From Turnera subulata (taxonomy: Eukaryota > Streptophyta > Magnoliopsida > Malpighiales > Passifloraceae), in contig JAKUCV010001604.1 of the NCBI GenBank assembly GCA_028386065.3, positions 80,512 to 144,511 on the forward strand: a stretch of DNA of 64,000 bases. Direction: 5' to 3'. The position numbers were made by a program, and so were the translations under genes. The stretch's first letter is position 1. Every line of letters begins with the position of its first letter. Below are positions 35,201 through 47,754 of this stretch, one piece after another. Under the pieces are notes generated by a model. It was not told where the DNA came from, searched no databases, and worked only from the letters and a program-made list of their open reading frames with translations.

Positions 35201-35989
35201 GGACAATATGAATCTTGATTGACCCTGTATCATAATTCTAAGATGAAGAGGACTCACACAATGCCAGCTACATTACAAAGACATGATTAGGCAAAAAAGT
35301 GTCACAATTAGAATGGGAGTCCTAGAGCACTAACTACTATGCTCCTTGGCCTTCTGGTTATATATGCTCTGTGAAGTTAAAGACTATATTACATAAAGCA
35401 TATGGTGCATACCATGTAATTAATGCCTTGTTAAAATTTCTCTTATCAGACATGGACTGGTAGATATTTGGAAGTGCACAGTGGCCAGCAAAACAGAATC
35501 CATAAACACCCATAGCAAATGGAATGCCATTCCACTTTATCACGGGAGCAGTTTGATGGAACCCAATCCCATTGGCCATGCCCAGATATACCAGGCTCAA
35601 AGTCGTTAAAATTGCCCCCAAAATCCCAATAGCTGCAGAATCATCACAACCATATATATTTACGAAAATATCAAACTGATCAGTGTAAGATTGGAAACTA
35701 GAAGAAGCTATCTTCACACAAATTAAGCTGGTGAGCAGTGAAGCAAGCACCTGAAAAATATGCTACAATTCGAAGATCCTTTAGAAAACAGATTGCTAGA
35801 AATATAAGAGAAGCTAGGATTCCAAAGCATTGCGTGGAGTTAAGATGCAGGCCAAGCAAATCCAAGGATGTTCCTGGGAATAGATTGGTAAGATTATCCC
35901 CTTCCATAGTGATAAATTCCACACAATATGACTGCCAATATGGAAAGAAAAGAAAATGATAAAATTCCAATTATTAGCTTAACATTGAT

Positions 35990-36020
<31 letters not shown>

Positions 36021-37288
36021 CCCAACTATATTAGGACTAGATAGAGAAAAAGGAGCTGTAATTAAGTTCAGGATTTGAAGTGTCACTTACATATAATTCT
36101 ATGTAAAGAATGATCTGCGCCAAAGTCCAAAAGTAAACAATTTTAGAAGGAGAAAGAAAAAAGAGATAGAAGAGAAACCACTCAAAGATAAATAAATAAA
36201 TTTATAAGTTTCAAAATGTTAGCTTGAGCAATTGTAAGGAGGTCAGTATCCCTTTTACAACATCCACATTGTTGACGCCAATCTTCTGGCTAGCTAGTAA
36301 TACATCCATGAAATCTGATTTCGATCTTGGAATGCCCTTGAATAAATGGGTTTTTTTTTGGTGATGTCGGGGTTTTGTGGCATATATAGTAATCAAGTTG
36401 GGAAGTGGTGTGCTGGATTTTTTAAGGGGTGGATCAATCTTAATTAGCATGCACTTGAAATTATGGCAAACAATCCAACAGCAGACTTTCAAGTTTCAAC
36501 ACGATTGATGTGCAAGGAAATCATCATGTATCAGAATACAAAATTATTGATGAAGCCTTATCTATCCGCTTTAACTTTTTTATTGAGATTGACTCTTGAC
36601 ATGGCAAGAGAGTTATTATAACCAAAAAAATGGTCATGTCCATTACTAGTATTGTTTTCATAATTATATATGTTAATTAAACTAAATCTATTAATGGAGT
36701 AATTTTTAAAAGAGGAAACTCACAGAAATTGCAACACGTCCGGATGTCCCGTAAGCAACTTCACCCATATCTTCGTAGGTTGCAATCCCCAGTTTGCTAT
36801 CGAACAACTGTTTCATGAGATTTGCAGTGTAACAACACACAACTCCAAACACAACCATTACAATCAAACTCGCCCACCCAGCTTCCTTAATCGTGTGTGG
36901 TACTGATAGAAGCCCTACTCCCAACCAAATATTAATACCTGCAATTCCGTCCAAATCATAAAATGAAATTAGCTAGGAACTCGATGATGATCGGTATTCT
37001 TGCAAATGTTAATTAGAGGGCACCTTCAACATCGATTATAGTATTAAGAAAGAAAAATGTATGTCGGAGGAACTTGGGCTTACAATTGAAGATGGTTTGA
37101 GTGAAGCTGCATCCATTTTCTCCACCATGGAAGGAAGCATAGTGAAAGGTGGCGGTGGACAAGGACATGGACGGGTGGGCCGACAATATGGAGGATGGAT
37201 GGGGATCTTCATTGGGATCAATATCCTTTTCATAGTCATTAATATTGTAATCATGGAACGTAGAAGGGAGCAAGGGAGCGGAGTCCAT
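32263..37288 (-). CDS. AVT1: AVT1-like vacuolar amino acid transporter, array copy 2
   Basis: Same family as copy 1 with a much shorter N-terminus. Ten minus-strand exons join in frame to 448 aa: 37288-37084, 36938-36724, 36114-36091, 35931-35751, 35632-35413, 35034-34899, 34824-34659, 33753-33710, 32615-32553 and 32355-32263, all with GT-AG introns. The N-terminal 57 or so residues are acidic, then [10 protein letters not shown] leads into the membrane core. Motifs: [56 protein letters not shown]. The exon split by a U12-like intron in copy 1 is a single 166-bp exon here. The 24-bp micro-exon (IILYIELY) is kept. Two MITEs lie in the introns before the last three exons. No disabling change is seen. 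Confidence 0.93.
32794..33204. mobile_element. Fold-back MITE in intron 8 of AVT1-like copy 2
   Basis: 411 bp whose halves are close reverse complements (left end GGAACAAGTGGATTTTTGGT; right end reads the same inward), so a transcript would form a long hairpin. Target duplication AATGAAAAG at 32785-32793 and 33205-33213. The 9-bp TSD and 'ttggtc' ends suit a Mutator-type MITE. It lies between the 44-bp and 63-bp exons. Confidence 0.88.
34046..34402. mobile_element. Decayed MITE in intron 7 of AVT1-like copy 2
   Basis: 'ggattaaacactttttatat' at the left and 'atatatataaaaaaaaacg...cttaa' at the right mirror each other. Inner words 'gttccgattgtatg' and 'gtatacaatcgggac' match those of the MITE at 18512-18963, so it is probably the same family, more diverged. 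Confidence 0.6.
35990..36017. repeat. AT microsatellite
   Basis: (TA)14 of 28 bp in intron 3 of AVT1-like copy 2, upstream of its 181-bp exon. Confidence 0.95.
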
Positions 37289-37432
37289 GAACGTATCCCT
37301 GAATACTAAAATCTACTTGGATAACAAAAACAAGAAGCCTTTTTTTTTCTCTGTTCTTCTTTTGTTCTTTTCTTCCGATATTACACAGAAAGTGGCGATG
37401 AAAGGATAGTAAGCTGGAATCTGTCCTCTTTT

Positions 37433-37452
37433 ATGCATATATATGTATCTTG
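37433..37452 (-). promoter_or_regulatory. Possible TATA region of AVT1-like copy 2
   Basis: The minus strand reads ATATATATGCATAAAAGAGG, about 150 bp before the start codon at 37288. Position and sequence fit a core promoter, but AT-rich surroundings make chance likely. Confidence 0.35.
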
Positions 37453-38277
37453 TTTTACCTCTAGGGTATATTAATCAACAAGATTTCAAACGTGAGTAGC
37501 TCCCTTGGTCAGCCATCTCTCCACCCTACAATATTCTTTGTTTTTTCTTGAATGAAAACATTGTAACCAATCTTCCAATCCATACCTTGCGGATCCATTC
37601 TTTCTATTTTTATATTGGGAAATGTTGACGACGGTGGTGGCTTGAACAGTTGTCAAAGCCCAGTCGCTTTTCTCTTAAAGTCACGTAGTTATCATCTAAT
37701 TAATTTAAAACTGGTTATTTATGGTTTAGGAAAGAGAAATCTACTAGAAATTAACAACTAATATTTATCTTTTCTTACTCCTCATTTCTTAAAAATTATA
37801 AAAATAATAGCTACTTTGATATTTTTATATCGCTAAGATATATGGCATCCTTTTTATTTATAAGTAGAAATATGATATCCTTTGTCGTAGAAATATATAA
37901 CATATGACTTCAACATATCACGAAGAATTCTTTTTTTTTTTTTTTACTATCGCTAAGAATAAGGTACATGACATATGACTTCAATATATCACTAAGAAAA
38001 GCAAGCTTGGTGAGCCTGCACTCTTCTATCCTCTCCAGGCCATTAATTACAAAAGGTGGAGAGTAAAGATAGGTTAGGCCTACAAGGAGCTAAGATGGAC
38101 TTATGAGCCACTCTACTGGTATCATTCAAGACCAGCCTGTGTGTGGCTAAACTTACCAAGTTATAAAAAGCTTCAAAAGTCAGCATACTTGCACTTAATT
38201 TCCTTGGAAACAAACACCATTCACCAGAAGAGAACACAATCTTCATGCCATTACATCCACGAGCAATTGCTATCTGA
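37453..38277. other. Intergenic spacer between AVT1-like copies 2 and 3
   Basis: About 0.8 kb, AT-rich, with no coding frame of interest. It should hold the promoter of copy 2 and the 3'UTR of copy 3. 'catatgacttcaa(c/t)atatcac' is present twice (about 37901 and 37972). Confidence 0.6.
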
Positions 38278-41200
38278 TCAGTATTGCTTCACAATACCGG
38301 ATACGGAAGTGTATGTCCCAAGGATTGCACAAATAATCCCAAACGAAGCAACCGTAACACTCAAGACAATCTGTTTTACAAAATCAAAATCGTGTTACTA
38401 AATTAATGTGCGGGTCAATTTAACAGGTCAGCTGGAAAGTTTAAAGATGTAATTGGACTCAAAAGGAAGAGTATTATAAAAACCTAGAAAATGTTGCAGT
38501 GCTCAATAATAAATTATTGGCAAAAAAAAAAATGATCAACTTTTTTACTTAGAAAAATGTGGTTGACTTATTAAGGCCATTAGTTTGAAGTTATGTCCAA
38601 TATTAAACATAAATCTGTGATCATTACATTGCTATCCACTTACATGAATCCTTGAAGCTTTCTGGCTCATGATCTTCAAAAAACATAGCGATGGCATGAT
38701 TACGGACTGAATCAGATCCAACCAAAAGAAAAAAAAAAATCAGAACTCCGCAATTGTATTATATTCTTTGAATGCTTCTAAAGTAAATGTATTTGACATA
38801 TATACATATTGTTGAAAGTAAATAATTACGATGACTGCAGCAATCCACACATTACTAAATTTGTTTTTCCTAAAAGCTACATATGAATCTGTCTTTTTTT
38901 CTTTTTTATCAAACATAACAATGGGTGTCAATAATAATTCTCATCTAATTTCATGTCAGTCTCATATAAAATTTAGTGATTTAAGTATTTAACAAAGGGT
39001 TTTTCTATCTTGTGTCCTAGGAGCACATGATAAGCCACCGAAAAAAGAAATAAAACCTCACAATTAATGAATATCATTCCTATAGTGACTGAAATAACCT
39101 CCCATTATTATGTTTTAAATTAATTATATTCTACAAATCATCTTTATGAAAGGGCTATTTTAGTCCATAGGAAAATAAATCTCATTAATTGTGAGATTTT
39201 ATTTTCTTTTTCGGTAGCTTATCATGTGCCCCTAGGGCACAAGATAGAAAAACCCTTTAACAAAAAAACAAATTTACAATTTTGTTTTTTCAAAATAAAA
39301 AATGTGTTTCTGATATTTTAGTGTAAAATATAAGGCAAGGGAGATTTTCTTTAATTCTGCTGCGTACATGTATCATGGGCTTGTGCTAAGAGAGTGTTTG
39401 GAACTTACCACCAATAAACAGAGAAGAGAACCAATCAAAGCCATGACAAGACCTGCGATCACCATTGACATGGCATACCAGTTTATAAGAATTTCACTAA
39501 CATCTAGAGAATTTGAATAAAAGCAATAATTTTTTTCAAACACACTATAAAAGCAATAAATTATCCTATTGTCATAGCATATGTGCATATAAATTACTCA
39601 TTCTTAATTAAAGTTGTACTTTCTTCCAAAATGCTTAAAGATTGAGAAGATGTGAGCACATTAGTGGGCGGGGGCCAGGGAGCTGAGGGTGGCCATACTC
39701 TCCTTGGATTTTAATTTTTTCCATATAAATCCATTTTAAATTGGTATATAAAAAAGTCCATTTTAAAATTTTCTATATAAGTCTTATTTTGATAAAAAAA
39801 AATATAAGTCTTATTGTGATATATATTTGGTCCTTTTTAAATTTTGTTTTTTTTCATATAAATCCTTACTATCATTCATAAAATGTTATATTGACCCCTT
39901 CTAAAAATTATATTTAGCTTCGTCACTGAGAGCACACATACGCTGAACTCATGGACCAGAATTAGTCATCCATCAAAATGTTTAGTTTCTTGTTTACGGA
40001 ATGAATACTCCTAATAGTTCTCATCATGAATTTTCTTTTTTTCGAGGATGAGACAAAATTAAACAAAAAAAATTAAAGTTAAAAGAATATGGGATATTAC
40101 CGAAGAAAGGAAGGAGGAGTGCAACAAGGACCGTGGATGCAACAAGTATCGTCCTTAGAAGAACAAAACAAGTGTAAGTATTAGAAATTTGTTGAGGCAA
40201 TAGCCCTTCCAAGCCCCTAGCCAATGGCATCATCAACAGAGGATACTTGACAAATGGAGTGGCCACCTGTATACATATAGAATCATCAGGCTCAGCTTCT
40301 TACTACGTTTAGGTAAGGGAAAAAAGAATGTCATACTTACTGTAGCCCAGACTGCAATCTTGGAAACAACAGCATCTGGTGGCATATTCAAGGTAATTTG
40401 AGAGAGTGTGGCCTCACCAAACATGGTATACCCGATTGCTGCCACACCTCCATAGAACAGAAAGCTTGCCGAGAAGCTACAAAATTAAACAGGAATAGAA
40501 TTATAAAATGCATGCTCTATTGAAAAGAAGAAGCCAATTAGTAAGGCTATTGAAAAGAAGCCAATTAGTAAGGCAAATAAATTGTTGTGTACCTTGTAAT
40601 AGTTGCCTTAGTAAATTTTCTCTTATCGGCCATGGATTGGTAGAAATTGGGAAATACAGAGTGGCCAGCAAAACAAAAAGCATAAACACCCATTGCAAAT
40701 GGAATGCCACTCCACTTTACTAGTGGAGCAGTTTGATGGAACCCAATCCCATTGGCTGTGCCCAGAAATACCAGACTGAAAACCGTTAAAATAGCCGTCA
40801 AAATCCCCATAGCTGCAACCACCATCAGACATATGAGATATGAAACAAGTTAGTAGAAATAGTTTATGTGTTGGGTTCAATCCCCTAAAGAGTTGGAGGA
40901 GTAAAGAACCTGAAACATATGCTACTACTCGAAGATCCTTTAGAAAACACAGTGGTAGAAATAAAAGAGCAGCCAGTATTCCAAAGCATTGATTGGAGTT
41001 CAGATGTAAGCCAAACAAATGCAAGGATGCTCTTGGGAATAGTTTGGTAAGATTATCCCCTTCCATAATGATAAATTCGGCACAATAGGACTGGAAATAT
41101 GAAAAAAAAGAAAACAATAAAAATTAGCTCATATATAAGAAAATGTATGATGAGGATTTGAAGAGTGTCACTTACGTATAATTCTGTGTACAAAATGACC

Positions 41201-42092
41201 TGCCCAAAGTCCAAAACAAAACAATTTTTAGAAAAAAAAAATAGCATAAAAAAATTTAGAAAAAAATTTGAGAGAAATAGAAAGCACGTAAAGACATGCT
41301 ATTTTTTTAATGTTTCTTTTTTGAAAAAAAAACGTATATGTATATGTGATGGATCACCATTGGTCGGTCTTTTGGTTCAATGCCTGCCATATAGCATACA
41401 ATACAATGAACATATCCTAGCTACTTCTCTCAACTCAGTATGACTTTATTTTTTCACCCTGAAGTTCTTCAAAATTAATTCAATTATTCTTGCTAAACTG
41501 GGATTTTGTGTCCTCCGATCTAAATGAACAATTTCAGAGCTCCGAGACGTTCTTATAAGTGGGATCTTAATTAGAAAAAGAAGGAAAAGAAGAAATTAAC
41601 TCACAGAAGCTGCAATGCGACCAGATCTCCCGAAAGCAACCCCACCCATATCTTCGTAGGTCACAATATCCCGTTTGCTCTCAAACATTTGCCTCATGAG
41701 ATGTGCAGTGTAACAACACACAAGTCCAAACACAACCAGTACCACCAAACTCGCCCACCCTGCTTCTTTAATCGTGTTCGGTACTGATAGAATCCCAACT
41801 CCCATCAATATATTAAAAGCTGCAAATAATTCAAGTCCATAACAAAGAACAAACATAAACTCGATGAATCATGTATACATATAACAAAAAGAGGAGGAAG
41901 CTAGCTAGCTATAGGTAGCTAGGCAGGCTTACCATTGAAGACTGTTTGAGTATAGCTGCATCCTTTTACTCCAGCATCAGTGGACAAGGACACGGAAGGT
42001 GCATGTGAATCTTCATTGGGATCAATATTCTTCTCGTAGTCATTATCGTAATCATCATGAGGCACAGAACCTAGCGAATGAGCTTCGTCCAT
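38278..42092 (-). CDS. AVT1: AVT1-like vacuolar amino acid transporter, array copy 3
   Basis: Ten minus-strand exons join in frame to 433 aa: 42092-41933, 41819-41605, 41199-41176, 41090-40910, 40812-40593, 40476-40341, 40266-40101, 39452-39409, 38706-38644 and 38370-38278, all GT-AG. Internal exon lengths equal those of copy 2. The N-terminus is the shortest of the three ([15 protein letters not shown] and an acidic stretch), then [10 protein letters not shown] and the membrane core ([55 protein letters not shown]). The C-terminus SGIVKQY matches copy 2 (SDIVKQY), so 2 and 3 are closest relatives. A MITE with an inner SINE lies about 45 bp upstream of the ATG, which may have replaced the ancestral promoter. 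Confidence 0.92.
38994..39259. mobile_element. MITE in intron 8 of AVT1-like copy 3
   Basis: The left end AAAGGGTTTTTCTATCTTGT and the right end mirror each other over about 50 bp ('cctaggagcacatgataagc' versus its complement near 39220). TAAC borders the left end and overlaps the right one, so the TSD and superfamily are not resolved. Confidence 0.75.
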
Positions 42093-42137
42093 GATGACTC
42101 TAACCTTGAAGAATTAAGATCAACTTTGATCTATTAC

Positions 42138-42780
42138 ACCCCGTTTGGTATCAAATCCTGTATGAAATGAATTCATGATATAAAGAATTGATAGATTCCA
42201 TTCATTTCATGATAGAATTGAAATTGAATTGAATTCTAGTGTTTGGTATAACTTAAGTTTTTTTTTTTTGAGAATTGGTATAACTTAGTTTTGAATTGAA
42301 TTGTTTAAACAAATTAAGAGATAAAGATATTTTTTGTCATTTTATACATATTAATACTCAATACACTAGAAATGAATTCCAAATCCAACCACTTTAGTTG
42401 TTACATCATCGCCCCGTCGGTCCAGGCCCCGGTCAATACCGGTCACATCCTGGCATTAAACCCTCCTCATAGGAGAGACCGCCCAACCGGGGCACCAGCG
42501 GACACCCTCACCTGCTACGCGTCATAATACCGGGGAATCACCGGGCTCAATGGCCAGCACCCCACCGTGTGGAAGGCCATATTCGGCCGCATCACACTAT
42601 GGGGCTTGACTGGAAGCGCCGGGACTCGAACCCGAGTCTTAGAGATGGCAGGTTGAAGGCCTTGCCACTGGGCCACCACCCCGGTGGTATTCATAACTTA
42701 AACTTAAATTAACTCATACTAAATAATTGAATTGACTTTAATTTTAGAATTGAATTGAATTCAATGTATACCAAACTTAC
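42138..42780. mobile_element. MITE-like element upstream of AVT1-like copy 3, interrupted by a SINE
   Basis: Left end 'ccccgtttggtatcaaatcc' and right end 'gaattcaatgtataccaaac' carry the inverted word GTTTGGTAT and mirrored 'gaattgaattgaattc' blocks. About 280 bp of unrelated GC-rich SINE sequence lies in the middle. The element ends about 45 bp before the start codon of copy 3. TSD not identified. Confidence 0.6.
42405..42685 (-). mobile_element. tRNA-derived SINE
   Basis: On the minus strand the head has an A-box-like TGGCCCAGTGGCAAGGC (about 42653-42669) and a B-box GGTTCGAGTCCCGGC (about 42619-42633), the two internal RNA polymerase III promoter boxes. A GC-rich body of about 220 bp follows. 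It lacks a foldable full tRNA cloverleaf and runs on into a non-tRNA body, so it is a SINE rather than a tRNA gene. Confidence 0.7.
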
Positions 42781-42829
42781 CAAAAAGTTCGAGTAACCCT
42801 TGTTGTTCCTTTTTGTTGGTCTGAGACCA

Positions 42830-43170
42830 GGGAGATATATCTATTAATATTAGCCAAAATACAAAATACAAAAGGTGGGGTTAATCAACCCGTGTTACCC
42901 TATCCTCCACAAAGAATATGTCTAACTACATCAAGAGGAGAATGCAAAACTACTAATCCGGGGCAAAAATAAGGGATTAGTTGTACCAAAATGAGTGCAA
43001 ATTTGTTAGCAGTTTTATCTACAAAAGAAACAGATAAAGTGTTTTGAGAAGATTCTAATAGAGAGAATGGGTTCCTGTGATCATTAGTCCTATCTCATCA
43101 CCCCAACTAGAAGCATCCAAAATCCGATCTAAAGCTGCCTGAGAGTTAGACTCCATCAATCAAGTGTTGG
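42830..43170 (-). pseudogene. LINE ORF2 RNase H fragment
   Basis: The minus-strand translation has ESNSQAALDRILDASSWGDE and, after a frame break, VDKTANKFA. These resemble the RNase H end of plant LINE ORF2 (compare EVDSMIAVEWI and HRSANVCADKLA in the intact copy). Stops and frameshifts make it dead. Confidence 0.6.
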
Positions 43171-43930
43171 ATTCACCAAATAAAACGACACAGAAAAAAT
43201 GAAAAAAAAAAAGGAGAGTGACAGAAAAGGAAGAACTAGAAGAGCTTCTGACCGACGGGTGATTGGTAACTACTCGTCTGTCCAATTATCTATATATATA
43301 CAGGAATTCGAACACAAAATCTTTAGTCCTACGTTCAATCACAATATGACTTCAAGTGATGCTCATTGATAGCTATTGCAAGGTTTCAGTTGGATTAAAA
43401 AAAAAGTAGCTAGTGTAAGTATGCGTTTTCTTACAAGTAGGAGAAAAAGGACGAGGGTGCGGCTGGAATGAGCATTAATGAACGAACGTGCCTTCTCCCT
43501 CCATGATCAATTCAGTACGCACATCACTCCAACCTACTACCATCTCAAAAATCTGATGTATAGTATCACTTTAGGTATGAGGCCTTGTGGCAATTCAAGA
43601 AAAGCAAAAGAGTAAAAGAGAATACCATAACCAACCAAATATGTACTCTCACTATCTGGAGGGCTACATGCTGCCGCCACTGCCACAGCTAGCTCTTTCA
43701 CAGTCAAACTTTCCAGCCCATTTTTACAGGCACTAGTTAAATCCCTACAATGCAGGGATTATGAAAACAAATACACAAATTTGTTTGGTTATAATACATA
43801 ACATCTAGTCAAAGCAATACAATAAAAAAATAAAAAAAAATCTAATCCTAAAGCCAGGGACAGCCTACAAATTTGGAGACAGATGTGGACAGTTGAAACC
43901 TTGAATAACTTGGCTAACTATTTTTAATTT
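43170..43930. other. AT-rich intergenic, nothing recognised
   Basis: No frame with gene-like features. 'taactactcgtctgtcc' and simple A-runs only. Confidence 0.5.
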
Positions 43931-43959
43931 ATACACACACTTTTTTTTTTTGGGCAAAG

Positions 43960-44220
43960 AATACCAATGCGTTTCAAACTCATTGGTAATATGGCGGTTA
44001 GATGATATATTATGTACCTTAGACGATTTCAACGATTATTTCCTTTCACTTCTAATTTAAAAATTTTTGTCCCCTGACAAAAATCAACCAACTTTGTCTA
44101 ACTCAGTTGTTATACCAATGGGGTGTGACACATGTCTAGTAGGGACCAACCAACTGGAATTATTTATTTTTTAAATCTTTTTCCTTTTTATTACAAAAAT
44201 TAAATATTATAGAAAAAGAA
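43960..44220 (+). repeat. Left arm of a large diverged inverted repeat
   Basis: Pairs with 50600-50905. Shared words (arm versus complement of the other arm) include 'aatttaaaaatttttgtccc', 'atcaacca', 'accaatgggg' and 'gacacatgt'. Similarity is moderate, so the structure is old. It may mark the ends of a MULE-like element now filled by later insertions. Confidence 0.6.
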
Positions 44221-44764
44221 ATAAATGTTCTAACTTGAGTCACTCAAGTCGTCACCAGAGCTTGGTAAAGAAAAAAAAAAAGTCGTCATCAGAGGAGGAG
44301 GAGCAAGACTCCAGCCTGATTAAGTTCTTGTCACCTCCACCAAGATCGTGATGGTTCCCGCCCGAAACCCCGGAAGAGGTAGACCACCAAACTAAAGATA
44401 GCACCCCTAAAGAAAATTCAAGCAACAACAACCAAAATGATGTGTTTCACTCCCCTCTCGAGGACTCCACTTCTCAGTCGCAATTTCCTGCACAACATCG
44501 CTGCCATGGTTCAAACACCACTAGTTGAAGTGCTCAAGCCACCACCATGAAGTCACCTCCGACATTGTGAGTAGACCGAGGCCAGCGCAACGAAATTCAC
44601 TGCCCAAATCAGCCGAGCTACCCCTATGATTTATCAACCATTCTAATCAACTCGGATAGCGTTAAGGCGTGGTGCGGACCAAGATGTAATCTCCAATACA
44701 TTTAACTATTGCTTTAATTTTTGTATGTTACGTTTTCTGTCATTACCAATTTCTGGCCCGTTTC

Positions 44765-45025
44765 TTAGGAGAATTGCTTACGGACGCCCGCGGTAAGAAA
44801 GCCATAAGCAATTACCTACAATTGCTTACGGATCCATAACGAATTGCTTGCGGACGGGGTTTTCTTCCATTTTAAATCATATTCAACTTACAGTTACGGA
44901 CTTCTTACGGAAACGCCGTAAGAAAGGGTTTCTAACCGTTGACTTACCAATCTGTCCGTAAGCAAATTGTTTAAAATATTACTTTCCAATTTCCGTACAG
45001 TTGCACCGTAAGCAAATTGTAAAGT
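44765..45025 (+). repeat. CACTA left subterminal repeats
   Basis: At least eight words of the type TTGCTTACGGA, CCGTAAGAAA or CCGTAAGCAA in both orientations within about 260 bp. Confidence 0.85.
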
Positions 45026-46064
45026 ATGTAAAATTTCACTCCCTCCAAAGTGTATTGTGCGTGGACAGGCAATTATTTTTTCCCTCCCTATGAAAATTTG
45101 ACTCCCTCCCAATCTCACAAAAATCCCCAATTTCACAAAACCCTACCCCCAATTTCTGCTTCACCTACTCGTTTTGCCTCTTCCAAAATTTCACTCTCTC
45201 CCTCCCAAAATTTCAATACCTCTACCGGTAAGTGCCGATAGAGAGTTAGGCTTCGCGAAACGAGGCTTCACCGTTCGGTGCTACCGTCTTCTCCACACCC
45301 GTTTACACCTCTACCCCACCAAAAATTTAGGACCTGTGAACTCCTCACAGCGGGTAGCTTCTTCTCCTTCTTGTTTTTGCTGGTGATGTGGATACTTCTT
45401 CAATATACTATGAGATTTAAGCATACTCCCCTCATTCTTATTCTCTGGATCTTCACATTCTGTATTCGTTCCTTGATGTAGACTCTTGGTCTCTGATTAT
45501 TTGTGGTTCATGCCTTTGGTTTCTTCTTCTATCAAGCCATACACGCGAGGAAGAGGCTGAGCATCATTCCCTTGTTCATCAGCTAAAGATTGTGAAGGTT
45601 ATTTTTCAATTTCAATGACGTAGCCTCTAGATTCAAACTGCCTCCATAATTGACCTCTGATCATTGTTTTACTTAATTCGTTGTCTAAAACTTGTAGTTA
45701 TCAGCTTTAAGTACATATGGTTCTTTTTTGGTCGCTTGATTTAAGGATGTTCATAGGATCGGTTTCTTCTCTTACTGGTGTGTTCTGCTGTGAAGAAAAA
45801 ACCCATCGTTCATTGTTCTGCCAAAGTGAGGTTTCAGTGTACACAATCTGGACATGAGATTAACTCGGAAATCATAAAGAACCCATGTGCGTATCACTTG
45901 GCCAACTCATCTTTATTTTTGATTTTCACCATCTCTTTTTTTTTTTTTTAAAAAAAAACTTTCTTATACCAAAAATCATATCGAGTTCAAAACTGATTTA
46001 TGCTTAGAGATGCTGTGTTTTAATTGTCTATTAACCCAAGCTGCTTGATTTTCGTATCCCACAG

Positions 46065-46924
46065 TGTCTACGGATGAGATTAAGCCTCCAACAACGGAAG
46101 GCATTGATGCCTTGCTAGCTGTGAGTTGCCTAATTTATTCTACTCTTTGTTGGTGCCATTCTAATCATTACAGCTCACATTCCTTTTCTTTTTTTCCCAG
46201 AAACAGAAAAGTTCAAGGACAAGTTATGAGCCTCAAACAAATGGTGAGATATTAACTATCCGGAACCGTAGGTTGCACCGTAGGTAGCATGTTTTTTTTT
46301 TGGTTGGATGTTCGCTCAACTTGTCCATTGATAACTTGTAGGATTTTTTCATCCACAACGATCACCACCATCTCATTCTTCAAGTTCCAAATCATCGAGA
46401 AAGGTGTGTATTCATGAATGTGTGATACACACAGAACTATATGCATCTACTTCTCTCCCTCGCACTCATTTTTGTCTATCTCTATTTATGCTTTTCTATT
46501 GAGATTGGTGGTACTTTTGTTGGATTTGAGCTTTCTCAAGATCAATGCTGAAGAATATATGTTTGGCTAGATAAAAAAAGCCGACAACAACTTGCTTCAG
46601 GGAAAAAAAAGGCTTGTCGACTCTTTAGTTTTGAATTCGTGAGATGCTTGTCATATGTCTTGATAAGTCAAAGATGTATATATGTCAGAGTATGCATTTC
46701 TTTTCCCAGGATATGCAATCCTTCCACAAATTTGTTAGTAGTTGTCTTATTCTCATTTTTGCTTTCGATGACTTGTATTTTATTTCACTTCATTTCTTTC
46801 TCTTGCTCAGATGCCACTCAGTGCAGTTACTTCCATTATCGATGGCTTGAAGAAACTGTTTATTGAAAAGCTTAAGCCACTAGAAGCTGCCTATCAGTTT
46901 AACGATTTTGTATCTCCTGCACTG
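46065..46924 (+). pseudogene. Captured fragment of an EH-domain-containing (EHD) protein gene
   Basis: Three exons in the order found in plant EHD1/EHD2, between the EH domain and the dynamin-like GTPase: 46065-46120 (IKPPTTEGIDALLA), 46201-46243 (KQKSSRTSYEPQTNG) and 46811-46924 (AVTSIIDGLKKLFIEKLKPL, then FNDFVSP). All have AG before and GT after, so introns were captured too. EHD proteins act in endocytic membrane remodelling. The next expected exons with the GTPase P-loop are missing, and the stretch between the second and third pieces lacks an expected short exon. This is a gene piece trapped in the CACTA element, not a working EHD gene. It could be spliced into a transposon transcript. 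Confidence 0.8.
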
Positions 46925-47754
46925 GTGAGTGACAACCTTTAGTTTGTAAAGATGGTCCATTTCAACATGGCCAGTCATCTTTTCAATTTTTGGATTCAAT
47001 CTGAAATTTGAAGAGCAGCCACGTGCCCGTATCTTATTAGCATAAACCCTACATAGTGTGTCACTTGAAACGAGAAGTTCCTAAATGGTAATTAAGAAGA
47101 TAAACGAAGAAAGAAAAGTAATTTGTTGATAGAGAAATCATTTCCTAAATTACATGTCTAGAGCACTTTCTTTGACCACAAGGTGATACTGAACCTTTGC
47201 TCAACGTTGTGACTTTTTGACCCTTTAAAGGCTGATCTTGGAATCATTTGTGTGATTGCTCACTTTTCTCGATTCTAGTAAGACAGTAGTGATTGTTACT
47301 ATTTTGCCATCAATTTGGACCACATGGCTCATGCATGAAAGTTACTATTAAACTTGATTATCAGAAGGAATTATGCAAAGTCAATCAAGGAAAATTTTTT
47401 AGGACTTCTGTTAACAGGATACAATCATAAATTCAATGTGCAATCATATTTACTTTTCCTGTTTAGCGGGAACAATGTCTACTGATAATCAATGTGCTCT
47501 AATTTTCTGTCATTGCAATGCTCCTCCGAAACTTTACCTATCCCAAAATCAAAATAAAGTCAAGGCTTAATATATTCCGGATTGTGAATCTTGTGGTACG
47601 TTTGCTTGGTGGATGCTTGATATGAGCTGCTGAAAGTGTTTGTTTTTTTTTTGTCGAAGTTGTTGAAAGTATTTGTTTGCATCTGAATTATACTTTAGAA
47701 AAAAAGAGAAATGTGAATTATATGCTAAGAATTTTATGTAATGCTCTGTAGGGA

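Noticed and set aside
42600..42685. Possible tRNA gene (A and B boxes)
   Set aside because: The A and B boxes continue into a 280-bp non-tRNA body, and an acceptor stem is not formed; called a SINE instead.
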